A stretch of DNA of 64,000 nt from Mycobacterium kiyosense. Lineage in GTDB: Bacteria > Actinomycetota > Actinomycetes > Mycobacteriales > Mycobacteriaceae. Positions 8,150 through 16,895 of the stretch are shown piece by piece (positions within the stretch are counted from its first letter, which is position 1; each line of letters opens with the position of its first letter). A program made the translations under genes and the position numbers. The stretch is taken from contig AP025179.1 in assembly GCA_021654635.1 (NCBI GenBank), positions 310,001-374,000 of the forward strand. The letters run 5' to 3'. The notes beneath the pieces are model-generated. The model was not told where the DNA came from. It was given only the letters and a program-made list of their open reading frames with translations, and did no database searches.

Positions 8150-9511
8150 ATGAATGACGATCTGAGCGCCCCCGTCACGATCGGGGTCGACGCCTACATC
8201 TCCGAGGAGTATGCCCGCGCCGAACGGGACAAGCTGTGGCGCAAGGTATGGCAGCAGGTGGGCCGGGTCGAAGACCTGCCCAGGGTGGGCAGCTACCTGA
8301 CCTACGACATTCTCGACGACTCGATCCTGGTGGTCCGCACCGGGACTGACAGTTTCAAGGCGCACCACAACGTGTGCGTACACCGCGGCCGCCGACTGGT
8401 AGACACCCCGGCGGGCGCGAAAAATGCTTGCGGGCACAAGAAGTCGTTCGTCTGCGGATTCCACGGCTGGACCTACGACCAGGACGGCAACTGCACCCAC
8501 ATCCCGGAACGACAAGACTGGCAGGGCGCGCTGACCCCGGAGAACACCCACCTGGGCAGGGTCAACGTCGACACCTGGGGCGGCTGGATTTGGATCAACA
8601 TGGATCCCGCCGCCGAACCGCTGCGCGACTACCTCGAACCCGCGGCCACCATGCTTGACCCGTTCAATCTGGCCGACATGCGCTGCAAATGGCGAAAGTG
8701 GCTGCATTTCCAATGCAATTGGAAGGTGGCGATGGAGGCGTTCAACGAGACCTACCACGTCGCCACCACACATCCGCAGTTCAACAAGTTCGGCAACTTC
8801 CGCGGCTGGGCCGCAGCGCAGGGCAAGCACAGCAACATCGGATACGACGCGCCGAAGGATCTGGCTGAGACCAAGTCCAAGATCCGGCTGGGCACCGGTG
8901 CCGACCCGCGGGTGTCGACGGCCGAAATGCAGCTCTACACATTGGAAGAGACCAACGCGACCACCACCAAGACACTGGTGGACGCGGCGCTGCGGCTGGT
9001 CGAGGAGCTGCCCGAGGACGCACCGGCCGACCAGGTGCTCAGCCATTGGCTCGGCTCGGCACGCCGCGACGACGAGGCCCGTGGCGTGATCTGGCCGACC
9101 ATCGACCCCGAACACCTGGCCGCCAGCGGCACCGCGTGGCAGATCTTCCCGAACTTCCAGATCGGCCAGGGCCTGACCACCGCCCTGTGCTACAGCGCCC
9201 GCCCGCACGGCTACAACCCCGACGAGTGCATCTTCGAGGCATCGTGTTACGAGCTTTACCCCAAAGGGGAAGAGCCGCAGACAGAATGGGTGTATGCCCC
9301 GCCGGACGATCCGAACTGGCGCAGTGTCCTCCCGCAGGACTTCTCCAACATGGCCGCCGTGCAGCAGGGCATGAAATCGCTGGGCTTCCGGGGCCCCAAA
9401 CCCAATCCCTACATGGAACGCAGTACCGCCAACCTGCACCGCAACCTCGCCAAGTACATGGGGACCGGCGCCCCGCAGCATCTAGCAACAGAGACGGAGA
9501 TACAACGATGA
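8150..9511 (+). CDS. Rieske non-heme iron oxygenase, alpha subunit
   Basis: A 453-residue ring-hydroxylating-type oxygenase. The Rieske [2Fe-2S] ligands are C76-x-H78 (CVHRG) and C102-x2-H105 (CGFHGW). The mononuclear iron site shows NETYHVATTH with His203 and His208. The gap between H78 and C102 is 23 residues, longer than the usual 15-17, because of an insert rich in Gly/Lys/Cys (GAKNACGHKK). It would add oxygen to an unactivated or aromatic carbon using electrons from a reductase, but no reductase or ferredoxin gene is in the cluster, so electrons must come from elsewhere. The ATG at 8150 is preceded by GAAGGGAG. Its TGA overlaps the next ATG. Confidence 0.92.
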   Translation: MNDDLSAPVTIGVDAYISEEYARAERDKLWRKVWQQVGRVEDLPRVGSYLTYDILDDSILVVRTGTDSFKAHHNVCVHRGRRLVDTPAGAKNACGHKKSFVCGFHGWTYDQDGNCTHIPERQDWQGALTPENTHLGRVNVDTWGGWIWINMDPAAEPLRDYLEPAATMLDPFNLADMRCKWRKWLHFQCNWKVAMEAFNETYHVATTHPQFNKFGNFRGWAAAQGKHSNIGYDAPKDLAETKSKIRLGTGADPRVSTAEMQLYTLEETNATTTKTLVDAALRLVEELPEDAPADQVLSHWLGSARRDDEARGVIWPTIDPEHLAASGTAWQIFPNFQIGQGLTTALCYSARPHGYNPDECIFEASCYELYPKGEEPQTEWVYAPPDDPNWRSVLPQDFSNMAAVQQGMKSLGFRGPKPNPYMERSTANLHRNLAKYMGTGAPQHLATETEIQR

Positions 9512-10686
9512 AGGTCAATCTTGGCTTCGGAGCCCACAATTCGCACGACTGGGACCGGGTGCTGGCCGAAGACTTCAGCCAGCCGCCGGCCACCCCGGAC
9601 TGGGAATGCGTGCAGAGCACGCTGGCGATCGCCGATCTGGCCGAACCGCTCGGGTTCGACGGCATCTGGATGCCCGAGCACTGCGGAACCCCGTATGGCA
9701 TGACGCCCAACCCGATTCAGGCGCTGAGCTACTTTGCCGGACGCACCGAGCGGGTCAGCCTGGGCACCTTCGTCGTGGTCGCACCATGGTGGCATCCGGT
9801 GCGCTTGGCGCATCAGATCGCCTACCTCGACATCATCTCCAACGGCCGCTACGACACCATCGGCATCGGCCGCGGCGTGTCCAAGGGGGAGTTCGACGCC
9901 GTCGGCGTCCCGCGGGAGGAGAGCCGGCAGCGGTTCAACGAAACCCTGGACATCCTCGAACTCGCCTTCTCGGGCAAGCGATTCTCCTATGACGGTGAGA
10001 TTTTCAAGGTGCCGGAGATGTCGCTACGGCCCGAGCCGCGCAGCGGCGATCTGTTCTCCCGCATCTACAGTTCGTCGTCGACCGCGGAGTCGCTGGAGAT
10101 CCTGTCGCGGCGCGGCATGGTCCCGCTGTTCGTGGGCAACAAGCCGATCGAGGACGCCGGCCGGGAAGTGCAGAAGGTCAACACCTTCCGTCAGGAAGAA
10201 GGCCTGCCGCCGTGTCAGCCGAAGAACGTGATGTTCATGTACTGCACCCCCGACGCCGATGGCGCGGCGAAGTCCGAGGAGTGGATCTACACGGCCAACC
10301 GCGACGTCACCGTTCACTACGGCTTCGCCGACGCGTCGAACTTCAAGGGCGTCAAGGGTTACGAGGCCTATGCCGCTCGGGAGGCCACTGCGACCGCGGT
10401 GTTGGCCTCTTCGGTAACCCATGACGCGAAGGGCGCGCCCAAGACGCCCGGCTACCATGCCTCCAACCTGCTGATCGGTACACCCGACGAGATCTTCACC
10501 CGAATCAAAGCAGCGCAAGAGGCATGCTCGTTCTCGGAGATGACGATCGTGCCGCAGTTCGGCACCATGCCCTACGACGAGGCGATGGACAGCACCCGGC
10601 TGTTCGCCCAGGAGGTGCTGCCGGCCGTGCACCAGATGGCGGCACCGCTGCACCCCGCGGCGCTCCCGGAGAACGCGATCGCATGA
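9508..10686 (+). CDS. LLM-class flavin-dependent oxidoreductase
   Basis: A 392-residue luciferase-like monooxygenase/F420-type TIM barrel. Typical segments are EPLGFDGIWMPEH, RVSLGTFVVVAPWWHPVRLA, GRYDTIGIGRGVSKGEF and the late barrel part around YHASNLLIGTPDE. Family members use FMNH2 or F420 for monooxygenation, including type II Baeyer-Villiger reactions, or hydride transfer. The ATG overlaps the Rieske stop (ATGA), and its own end overlaps the next ATG, so the enzymes are stoichiometrically coupled. Which cofactor it uses cannot be decided here. It may act with the Rieske enzyme or the adjacent monooxygenase on the same ring. Confidence 0.88.
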   Translation: MKVNLGFGAHNSHDWDRVLAEDFSQPPATPDWECVQSTLAIADLAEPLGFDGIWMPEHCGTPYGMTPNPIQALSYFAGRTERVSLGTFVVVAPWWHPVRLAHQIAYLDIISNGRYDTIGIGRGVSKGEFDAVGVPREESRQRFNETLDILELAFSGKRFSYDGEIFKVPEMSLRPEPRSGDLFSRIYSSSSTAESLEILSRRGMVPLFVGNKPIEDAGREVQKVNTFRQEEGLPPCQPKNVMFMYCTPDADGAAKSEEWIYTANRDVTVHYGFADASNFKGVKGYEAYAAREATATAVLASSVTHDAKGAPKTPGYHASNLLIGTPDEIFTRIKAAQEACSFSEMTIVPQFGTMPYDEAMDSTRLFAQEVLPAVHQMAAPLHPAALPENAIA

Positions 10687-12524
10687 CCGGGGTACCGGAC
10701 TGCCCCCCGACCGAGGGGGCCGACGACATCGACGTGGACGCACTGCGGGAGAAGTACCGCCAGGAGCGCGAAAAGCGGCTGCGCCCAGAGGGTTCCAAAC
10801 AGTACATCGAATTGGTCGACGACTTCGCCGGTTTCTACGAAATCGATCCGCACTCGCCGGACCTGGTCCGCGACCCGATCTCGGCCGACATTGACGTCGC
10901 CGTGCTCGGCGGCGGCTTCGGCGGCCTGCTTTGCGGGGCGCATCTGAAGAAGGCCGGCGTGGAGGACGTCCGGATCATCGAGCTCGGCGGCGACTTCGGC
11001 GGCGTGTGGTACTGGAACCGCTACCCGGGGTTGCAGTGCGACAACGAATCCTACTGCTATATCCCGCAACTGGAGGAGCTCAACTACATCCCCAGCAAGA
11101 AGTTCGCCGACGGCAGTGAGATCTACGAGCACTGCCGCAGAATCGGCAAGCACTACGGCCTCTACGATTCCGCGCTGTTCTCCACCCAGGTACGGGCACT
11201 GCGCTGGGACGAGGAGATCAAGCGCTGGCGGGTCAGCACCAACCGCGACGACGACATCAGGGCGCGCTTCGTAGTGGTCGCCTCCGGCCCGTTCCACCGG
11301 CCCAAGCTGCCGGGAATCCCGGGCCTGAAAGACTTCCAGGGTCACAGTTTTCACTCGTCGCGCTGGGACTACGGCTACACCGGCGGCGACGCTACCGGCG
11401 GACTGACCGGGCTGAGCGACAAGCGCGTCGCGGTGGTGGGCACCGGCGCGACCGCCATCCAGATCGTGCCGTTTCTGGGCGAATACGCCAAGCACCTGTA
11501 CGTGTTCCAGCGCACACCGTCGTCGGTGGGCGCCCGCAACAACACACCGACCGACCCCGAGTGGGTGAAGACGCTCAAGCCCGGCTGGCAGAAGGAACGG
11601 CAACGCAACTTCCACGCCTGGACTTTCGAGGGAATGGCGCTGGGACAGCCGGACCTGGTTTGCGACTTCTGGACCGAACTGGGCCGCAACACCGCCGCCC
11701 GGGTGCTGGCCCTGGAGGATCCCGCGTCGATGACCCCGGAGCAGTTCATGGCCATCCGGGAGGAAGAAGACTACAAGGTGATGGAGCGGCTGCGCCGGCG
11801 CGTGGCCGAGATCGTCGAGGACCCCGAGACCGCCGAAGCGCTCAAGCCCTACTACCGGTTCCTGTGCAAGCGGCCGTGCACCAACGACGACTACCTGCCC
11901 ACGTTCAACCGGCCCAACGTGACGCTGGTGGACGTGTCGGGCACCAAGGGTGTCGAGCGGGCGACGCCAAAAGGATTGGTGGCCAACGGTATCGAATACG
12001 AGGTCGACTGCATCATCTACGCCAGCGGTTTCGAGATCACCACCGAGATCAGCCGCCGGTATTCGCTGGAGGCGATCGACGGCCGCGACGGCCTGTCCCT
12101 CTTCGACTACTGGCGGGACGGCTACAAGACGTTGCACGGCATGACCAGTCGCGGCTTCCCCAACCAGTTCTTCACCGGGTTCACCCAGGTCGGCATCTCG
12201 GCGAACATCGCCGCCAACTACGAACTGCAGGGCGAGCACATCGCTTACATCATCGCCGAGGCGCTCAAACGCGGTGCGACGGTCGTGGAACCCAGTCAGG
12301 AGGCGCAGGACCAGTGGTGCAAGACGATCAAGGAGACGGCGATCGACAACTCGGCGTTTGACCTGGAGTGCACCCCGGGTTACTACAACAACGAAGGCGG
12401 TGGCACCGAGGGCATCCGGTCACACCTGGGCGAGCCGTACGGGCCCGGCTTCTATGCTTTCGGTGACCTGCTCGCCGAATGGCGCGCCACCGGAACGCTG
12501 GATGGCCTGATCCTGGAGTCGTGA
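10683..12524 (+). CDS. Type I Baeyer-Villiger-type FAD monooxygenase
   Basis: A 613-residue flavoprotein. The FAD dinucleotide motif GGGFGG lies at residues 76-81 and the NADPH motif GTGATA at about 253-258. Between them sits the Baeyer-Villiger fingerprint FxGxxxHxxxW(D) as FQGHSFHSSRWD (218-229), which separates type I BVMOs from simple N-hydroxylases. An N-terminal extension of about 70 residues precedes the FAD domain, as in cyclopentadecanone- or steroid-type BVMOs with extra N-terminal helices. It would insert oxygen next to a ketone, giving an ester or lactone. The start codon overlaps the LLM stop, and the stop TGA overlaps the next ATG by one base. Confidence 0.92.
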   Translation: MTGVPDCPPTEGADDIDVDALREKYRQEREKRLRPEGSKQYIELVDDFAGFYEIDPHSPDLVRDPISADIDVAVLGGGFGGLLCGAHLKKAGVEDVRIIELGGDFGGVWYWNRYPGLQCDNESYCYIPQLEELNYIPSKKFADGSEIYEHCRRIGKHYGLYDSALFSTQVRALRWDEEIKRWRVSTNRDDDIRARFVVVASGPFHRPKLPGIPGLKDFQGHSFHSSRWDYGYTGGDATGGLTGLSDKRVAVVGTGATAIQIVPFLGEYAKHLYVFQRTPSSVGARNNTPTDPEWVKTLKPGWQKERQRNFHAWTFEGMALGQPDLVCDFWTELGRNTAARVLALEDPASMTPEQFMAIREEEDYKVMERLRRRVAEIVEDPETAEALKPYYRFLCKRPCTNDDYLPTFNRPNVTLVDVSGTKGVERATPKGLVANGIEYEVDCIIYASGFEITTEISRRYSLEAIDGRDGLSLFDYWRDGYKTLHGMTSRGFPNQFFTGFTQVGISANIAANYELQGEHIAYIIAEALKRGATVVEPSQEAQDQWCKTIKETAIDNSAFDLECTPGYYNNEGGGTEGIRSHLGEPYGPGFYAFGDLLAEWRATGTLDGLILES

Positions 12525-13459
12525 TGACCGAACTCAGATACGACGGTCGCGTCGCCGTGATCACCGGCGCCGGCCGCGGGCTGGGACGTGCCTATGCCCT
12601 GATGCTTGCTGCCCGTGGGGCCAAGGTGGTGGTCAACGACACCGGCGGCGCGTTGACCGGAGACGGCCACAATCTCGAGCCCGCACAACAGGTTGTCGAC
12701 GAAATCTCGGCGGCCGGCGGTGTGGCGGTGGCGTCAACCGAATCGGTGACGACCGCAGCCGGCGGCCAGGCCATCATCGGTGCCGCGCTGGACAACTTCG
12801 GGCGCGTCGACATCCTCATTCATAACGCCGGCACCGTGCGACGCGGTTCGTTGAAGGAGATGAGCTACCAGGACTTCGACGCAGTCCTCGACGTCCACCT
12901 GCGTGGCGCGTTTCACGTGGTGCGGCCCGCGTTCCCGCTGATGTGCGAGAAAGGGTACGGACGCATCGTGTTGACGTCGTCGATCGGCGGGCTGTACGGC
13001 AATCATGAGGTCGCCAATTATGCGGCCGCCAAAGCCGGACTGGTGGGGCTGTCCAACGTGGTGGCGCTCGAGGGCGCCGCCGACGGGGTGCTGTGCAACG
13101 TGATCGTACCGTCGGCGGTGACCAGAATGGCTGACGGCATTGACATTTCGGCGTATCCGCCGATGGGAACCGACCTGGTGGCGCCGGTGGTGGGGCTGCT
13201 GGCGCACGAGTCCTGCCCGGTCAGCGGGGAGATGCTGATCGCCATCGCCGGTCGGGTGGCACGCGCGGTGATCGCCGAAAGCCCAGGGGTGCAACGCTTG
13301 TCGTGGACAATCGAGGACGTTGCCGAACAGCTGTACGCCATCCGCAACCTGGCCGCGCCACTCGTTTTCCCGGTCGTCCCGGACGGGCACGCCGACCATA
13401 TCCGCTACAGCTTCGAGTCGGCGGCGTGGGCGATGCGGGAAGCGGCGCACAGTGGCTGA
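12524..13459 (+). CDS. SDR-family oxidoreductase (MFE-2/HSD17B4-like)
   Basis: A 311-residue SDR. The TGAGRGLGRAYAL motif and the long second-strand insert VVNDTGGALTGDG are characteristic of the hydroxyacyl-CoA dehydrogenase part of multifunctional enzyme 2 (HSD17B4). IHNAGTV, the SSIGG Ser and YAAAKAG follow. The C terminus (IAGRVARAVIAESPG, then a helix rich in Trp/Ala) also fits that group. It would oxidise a 3-hydroxyacyl-CoA intermediate in beta-oxidation of the ring-opened product. The ATG overlaps the BVMO stop, and its end overlaps the CoA-transferase gene by eight bases. Confidence 0.87.
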   Translation: MTELRYDGRVAVITGAGRGLGRAYALMLAARGAKVVVNDTGGALTGDGHNLEPAQQVVDEISAAGGVAVASTESVTTAAGGQAIIGAALDNFGRVDILIHNAGTVRRGSLKEMSYQDFDAVLDVHLRGAFHVVRPAFPLMCEKGYGRIVLTSSIGGLYGNHEVANYAAAKAGLVGLSNVVALEGAADGVLCNVIVPSAVTRMADGIDISAYPPMGTDLVAPVVGLLAHESCPVSGEMLIAIAGRVARAVIAESPGVQRLSWTIEDVAEQLYAIRNLAAPLVFPVVPDGHADHIRYSFESAAWAMREAAHSG

Positions 13460-14621
13460 CTCCGGCTTCGGCCCGCTGGCGGGCGTGCGCGTCGTCGACC
13501 TCACCGCGATGGTGATGGGTCCCTACTGCACCCAGATCATGGCCGACATGGGCGCCGACGTCATCAAAATCGAGCCGCCGCAAGGCGATGACACCCGGTA
13601 CGTCTCGGTCGGGCCGGCCCGCGGAATGAGTGGGGTGTTCGTCAACGTCAACCGCGGCAAGCGCGGCATCACCCTCGATCTGAAGTCCGACGCCGGCCAG
13701 ACCGCCCTGCGTGCGCTCATCGAGCGCGCCGACGTGTTCATCCACTCCATGCGCGCCAAGGCGATCGCCCGGCTCGGACTCGCCTACGCCGACGTCGCCG
13801 CCATCAACCCGGGCATCGTGTACACGAATTGCTACGGCTACAGCCGTCGCGGCCCCAACCGGGATCTGCCCGCCTACGACGACACCATTCAGGCCGCCTG
13901 CGGCGTACCCGCCGTGCAGCAGCAGCTGACCGGTGAGGCTAATTTCGCCGGGACGATCCTGGCCGACAAAGTGGCCGGCCTCACCGCCCTGTATGCGACC
14001 ACGATGGCGTTGTTCCACCGGGAGCGCACGGGTGAGGGGCAAGAAGTCGAGATCGGCATGTTCGAGGCGATGGCGTCGTTCATGCTGGTCGAACACGCCA
14101 ACGGCGCCGTCTTCGATCCGCCGCTGAGCCCGGCGGTCTACCCGCGCGCGGTGGCGCCCAACCGCCGGCCCTACCGCACCAGCGACGGTTACATCGCGGC
14201 GCTGGTCTACAACGACAAGCATTGGGCCGCCTTCGTCGACGCGGTGCGACCGGCGTGGGCCAGTGACCGGTACGCGACCCTGGAAGGGCGTGCCGCGCAG
14301 ATCGACACCGTGTACGCACTGCTGGGCGAGACGTTCGCACAGCGCACCACCCAGGAATGGCTGGATCTGCTGCGCGAGTTGGAGATACCCGCGTCGGCGC
14401 TGTCGAGTCCGGCCGAGCTGCTCGACGACCCGCAACTCGACGCCGTCGGATTCTTCGAGACGGTGGACACACCGAACGGCCCGGTACGGTTCCCCGGTGT
14501 GCCGACCTGGTTTTCGCGCACGCCCGGGCGGGTCGCGGGTCCGGCTCCGGAGCTGGGCGCCGACACCGCGGAGGTGCTCGAGCAACTCGGGCTGGCGCCG
14601 GTCGATCAGCTACGGGAGTGA
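13452..14621 (+). CDS. CaiB/BaiF-family CoA-transferase
   Basis: A 389-residue family III CoA-transferase. The opening GVRVVDLTAMVMGPYCTQ, then MGADVIKIEPPQGDD, VNRGKRGITLDLK and the catalytic Asp region PAYDDTIQA (about 140-148) are typical. It would transfer CoA between carboxylic acids, or act as a racemase-like relative. Together with the acyl-CoA synthetase on the other strand, it gives the cluster two ways to make a thioester. The GTG start lies inside the preceding SDR gene (8-base overlap). It is the last gene of the six-gene operon; the next plus-strand gene belongs to the conserved backbone. Confidence 0.9.
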   Translation: MADSGFGPLAGVRVVDLTAMVMGPYCTQIMADMGADVIKIEPPQGDDTRYVSVGPARGMSGVFVNVNRGKRGITLDLKSDAGQTALRALIERADVFIHSMRAKAIARLGLAYADVAAINPGIVYTNCYGYSRRGPNRDLPAYDDTIQAACGVPAVQQQLTGEANFAGTILADKVAGLTALYATTMALFHRERTGEGQEVEIGMFEAMASFMLVEHANGAVFDPPLSPAVYPRAVAPNRRPYRTSDGYIAALVYNDKHWAAFVDAVRPAWASDRYATLEGRAAQIDTVYALLGETFAQRTTQEWLDLLRELEIPASALSSPAELLDDPQLDAVGFFETVDTPNGPVRFPGVPTWFSRTPGRVAGPAPELGADTAEVLEQLGLAPVDQLRE

Positions 14622-14633
14622 ACGCGCGCCCGG

Positions 14634-16895
14634 ATGGGCGCGGCGACGATCGTGGTGACCGGCACGACGACGGGAAAGTCGTCGTCGAGCGATTTCTGGC
14701 CCAACTCGCGGCTCCCTCGCGTGTCTCCGGGAGATCCGGCGGCCCCGCCCCTAGGCTTGCTGGGATCACGAGGAGGGGCTCGACGTATCGGCATCAAACT
14801 CGGCGCCGGACGACAAGTTGGTCAGGGCGCGCGCACAGCGGGCGATGAGCCGGGCGGCAAACAATCCGCACCGGCGTCTCGCCGTCGCTGGGTGGCCCCG
14901 GTTCCCCGTACTCGTCGGCGCGCGGTCTGGGACAGCTCGGAGCGGCAGGGTATTCCCGCCCTGGACGGCCTGCGGGCCGTCGCGGTGGCGCTGGTGCTGG
15001 TCGGGCACGGCGGCATCCCCGGCGTCGCAGGTGGATTCATCGGCGTCGACATTTTTTTCGTGCTCAGCGGTTTCCTGATCACCTCGCTGCTGCTCGACGA
15101 ACTCGGGCGCAGCGGACGAATCGACCTGACGGGCTTCTGGATTCGCCGCGCCCGCCGCCTATTGCCGGCCCTGCTGTTGATGGTGCTCGCCGTCGCCGCG
15201 GCCCGCGAAGTTCTGCCCTATCAGGCGCTCAACGGGTTGCGGGGGGACGCGATCGCCGCCTTCTGCTGGGTAGCCAACTGGCGGTTCGTTGCGCAGAAGA
15301 CCGATTACTTCACCCAGGGTGCGCCCTCACCGCTGCAACACACCTGGTCGCTCGGGGTGGAAGAGCAGTACTACATCGTGTGGCCGCTGCTGCTGATCGC
15401 GGTGACGCTGCTGCTGGCCGCACGGGCGCGGCGATACTTCGGCAAGACCACGGTGGGCCACGTCCGGTTCAGCGCCTTTGTGATCGCGACCCTCGGCGCG
15501 CTGGCGTCGGCGGCGGCCGCCGCCGTCTTCACCTCCGACGCGACCCGCGATCGCATCTACTTCGGCACCGACACGCGAGCGCAGGCGCTGTTGGTCGGGG
15601 CGGCGGCTGCGGCGCTGATGGTTCGGGATTGGCCGGCGCTCAATCGCGGCTGGTGCCTGATCCGCAGCCGGTGGGGACGGCGGATCGCCCGAGGGTTACC
15701 GATCCTGGGGCTGGCCGCGCTGGCGGCGATCACCCACTACGCATCGGGCAGCGCCGGGGAGTTCCGGCACGGTCTGCTGATCGCGGTTGCCGTCGCGGCC
15801 GTCCTGGTGGTCGCGCCGGTGGCGATCGAGCAGCGCGGCGCGGTGGCCCGGCTGCTGGCGTGGCGCCCGCTGGTCTGGCTGGGCACCATCTCGTATGGCG
15901 TATATCTGTGGCACTGGCCGATCTTCATGGTGCTCAACGGCGAACGCACCGGCTGGTCGGGGCCGGGACTGTTCGCTGTCCGCTGTGCCGCCACGATCGC
16001 GGTGGCCGGTGTCTCGTTCTGGGCGATCGAACAACCCATTCGGCGCTGGCGGCCCGAGCGGGTGCCGCTGTTGCCGTTGGCGGCCGCGACGGTGGCCAGT
16101 GCGGCGGCGGCGACCATTCTGGTGATCCCGGTGGGGACCGGCCTGCGCGAGGTCGGCCTGCCGCCCGGGGTGTCCGCGGTCGCGGCGGTGTCGCCGTCGC
16201 CGCCGGAGACCCAGGTTCCCGCGCCGGGTCCGCGAGATCCGAATCAGCCGTTCACCGTTTCGGTGTTCGGAGATTCGATCGGCTGGACGATGATGCACTA
16301 CCTGCCGGCCACCCCGGGCTTCCGGTTCCTCGACCACACCGTCATCGGATGCAGCCTGGTGCGCGGTACTCCGTACAGCTACATCGGCCAGACGCTGGAG
16401 CAGCGCGCGGAATGCGACACCTGGCCGAGTCGGTGGGCGGCGCAGATCAGCCGGGACCGTCCGGACGTCGCGCTGCTGGTCATCGGCCGCTGGGAGACCG
16501 TCGACCGGGTCAACGAGGGCAAGTGGACGCACATCGGCGACCCGACGTTCGACGGGTATCTCAACTTCGAGCTGAACCGGGCCCTGGACATCGTCGGCTC
16601 CACCGGTGTCCGGGTGCTGGTCGCCACCGTCCCGTACAGCCGGGGCGGTGAGAAGCCGGACGGTCGCCTCTATCCCGAGGACCAGCCGGATCGGGTCAAC
16701 CAGTGGAATGCCATGCTGCGCAACGCGATTAGTCAGCGGCGCAATGTCGGGATCATCGACCTGAACAAGAAGCTGTGCCCGGACGGTGTCTACACCGCCA
16801 AGGTCGACGGCATCAAGGTGCGCAGCGACGGCGTCCATTTGACCCCGGAAGGGGTCAAATGGCTGCTGCCGTGGCTCGAGGAGTCGGTGCGCTGA
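14634..16895 (+). CDS. Membrane acyltransferase with SGNH domain (OafA-like, Rv0111-like)
   Basis: An acyltransferase-3 protein with an extracytoplasmic SGNH hydrolase-like domain, expected to O-acylate a cell-envelope glycan or lipid. The membrane domain begins at IPALDGLRAVAV and continues with GVDIFFVLSGFLI, RRARRLLPALLL and QHTWSLGVEEQYY. About ten hydrophobic segments reach to about residue 500. The C-terminal domain has the VFGDSIGW Ser block and the DGVHLTPEG His block. The start is uncertain. From 14634 the product is 753 aa with an odd Arg/Gly-rich leader; GTG at 14892 gives about 667 aa, closer to what I recall for Rv0111. Its stop abuts the stop of the convergent methyltransferase. 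Confidence 0.85.
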   Translation: MGAATIVVTGTTTGKSSSSDFWPNSRLPRVSPGDPAAPPLGLLGSRGGARRIGIKLGAGRQVGQGARTAGDEPGGKQSAPASRRRWVAPVPRTRRRAVWDSSERQGIPALDGLRAVAVALVLVGHGGIPGVAGGFIGVDIFFVLSGFLITSLLLDELGRSGRIDLTGFWIRRARRLLPALLLMVLAVAAAREVLPYQALNGLRGDAIAAFCWVANWRFVAQKTDYFTQGAPSPLQHTWSLGVEEQYYIVWPLLLIAVTLLLAARARRYFGKTTVGHVRFSAFVIATLGALASAAAAAVFTSDATRDRIYFGTDTRAQALLVGAAAAALMVRDWPALNRGWCLIRSRWGRRIARGLPILGLAALAAITHYASGSAGEFRHGLLIAVAVAAVLVVAPVAIEQRGAVARLLAWRPLVWLGTISYGVYLWHWPIFMVLNGERTGWSGPGLFAVRCAATIAVAGVSFWAIEQPIRRWRPERVPLLPLAAATVASAAAATILVIPVGTGLREVGLPPGVSAVAAVSPSPPETQVPAPGPRDPNQPFTVSVFGDSIGWTMMHYLPATPGFRFLDHTVIGCSLVRGTPYSYIGQTLEQRAECDTWPSRWAAQISRDRPDVALLVIGRWETVDRVNEGKWTHIGDPTFDGYLNFELNRALDIVGSTGVRVLVATVPYSRGGEKPDGRLYPEDQPDRVNQWNAMLRNAISQRRNVGIIDLNKKLCPDGVYTAKVDGIKVRSDGVHLTPEGVKWLLPWLEESVR

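Noticed and set aside
8054..9481. Long minus-strand open frame (475 codons) opposite the Rieske gene
   Set aside because: It mirrors a strongly conserved oxygenase gene. Long antisense frames are expected in GC-rich DNA, and the product (rich in Val, Gly, Arg, His) shows no domain.
10572..12239. 555-codon minus-strand frame opposite the BVMO gene
   Set aside because: Shadow of a gene with intact FAD, NADPH and BVMO motifs; no recognisable protein features.
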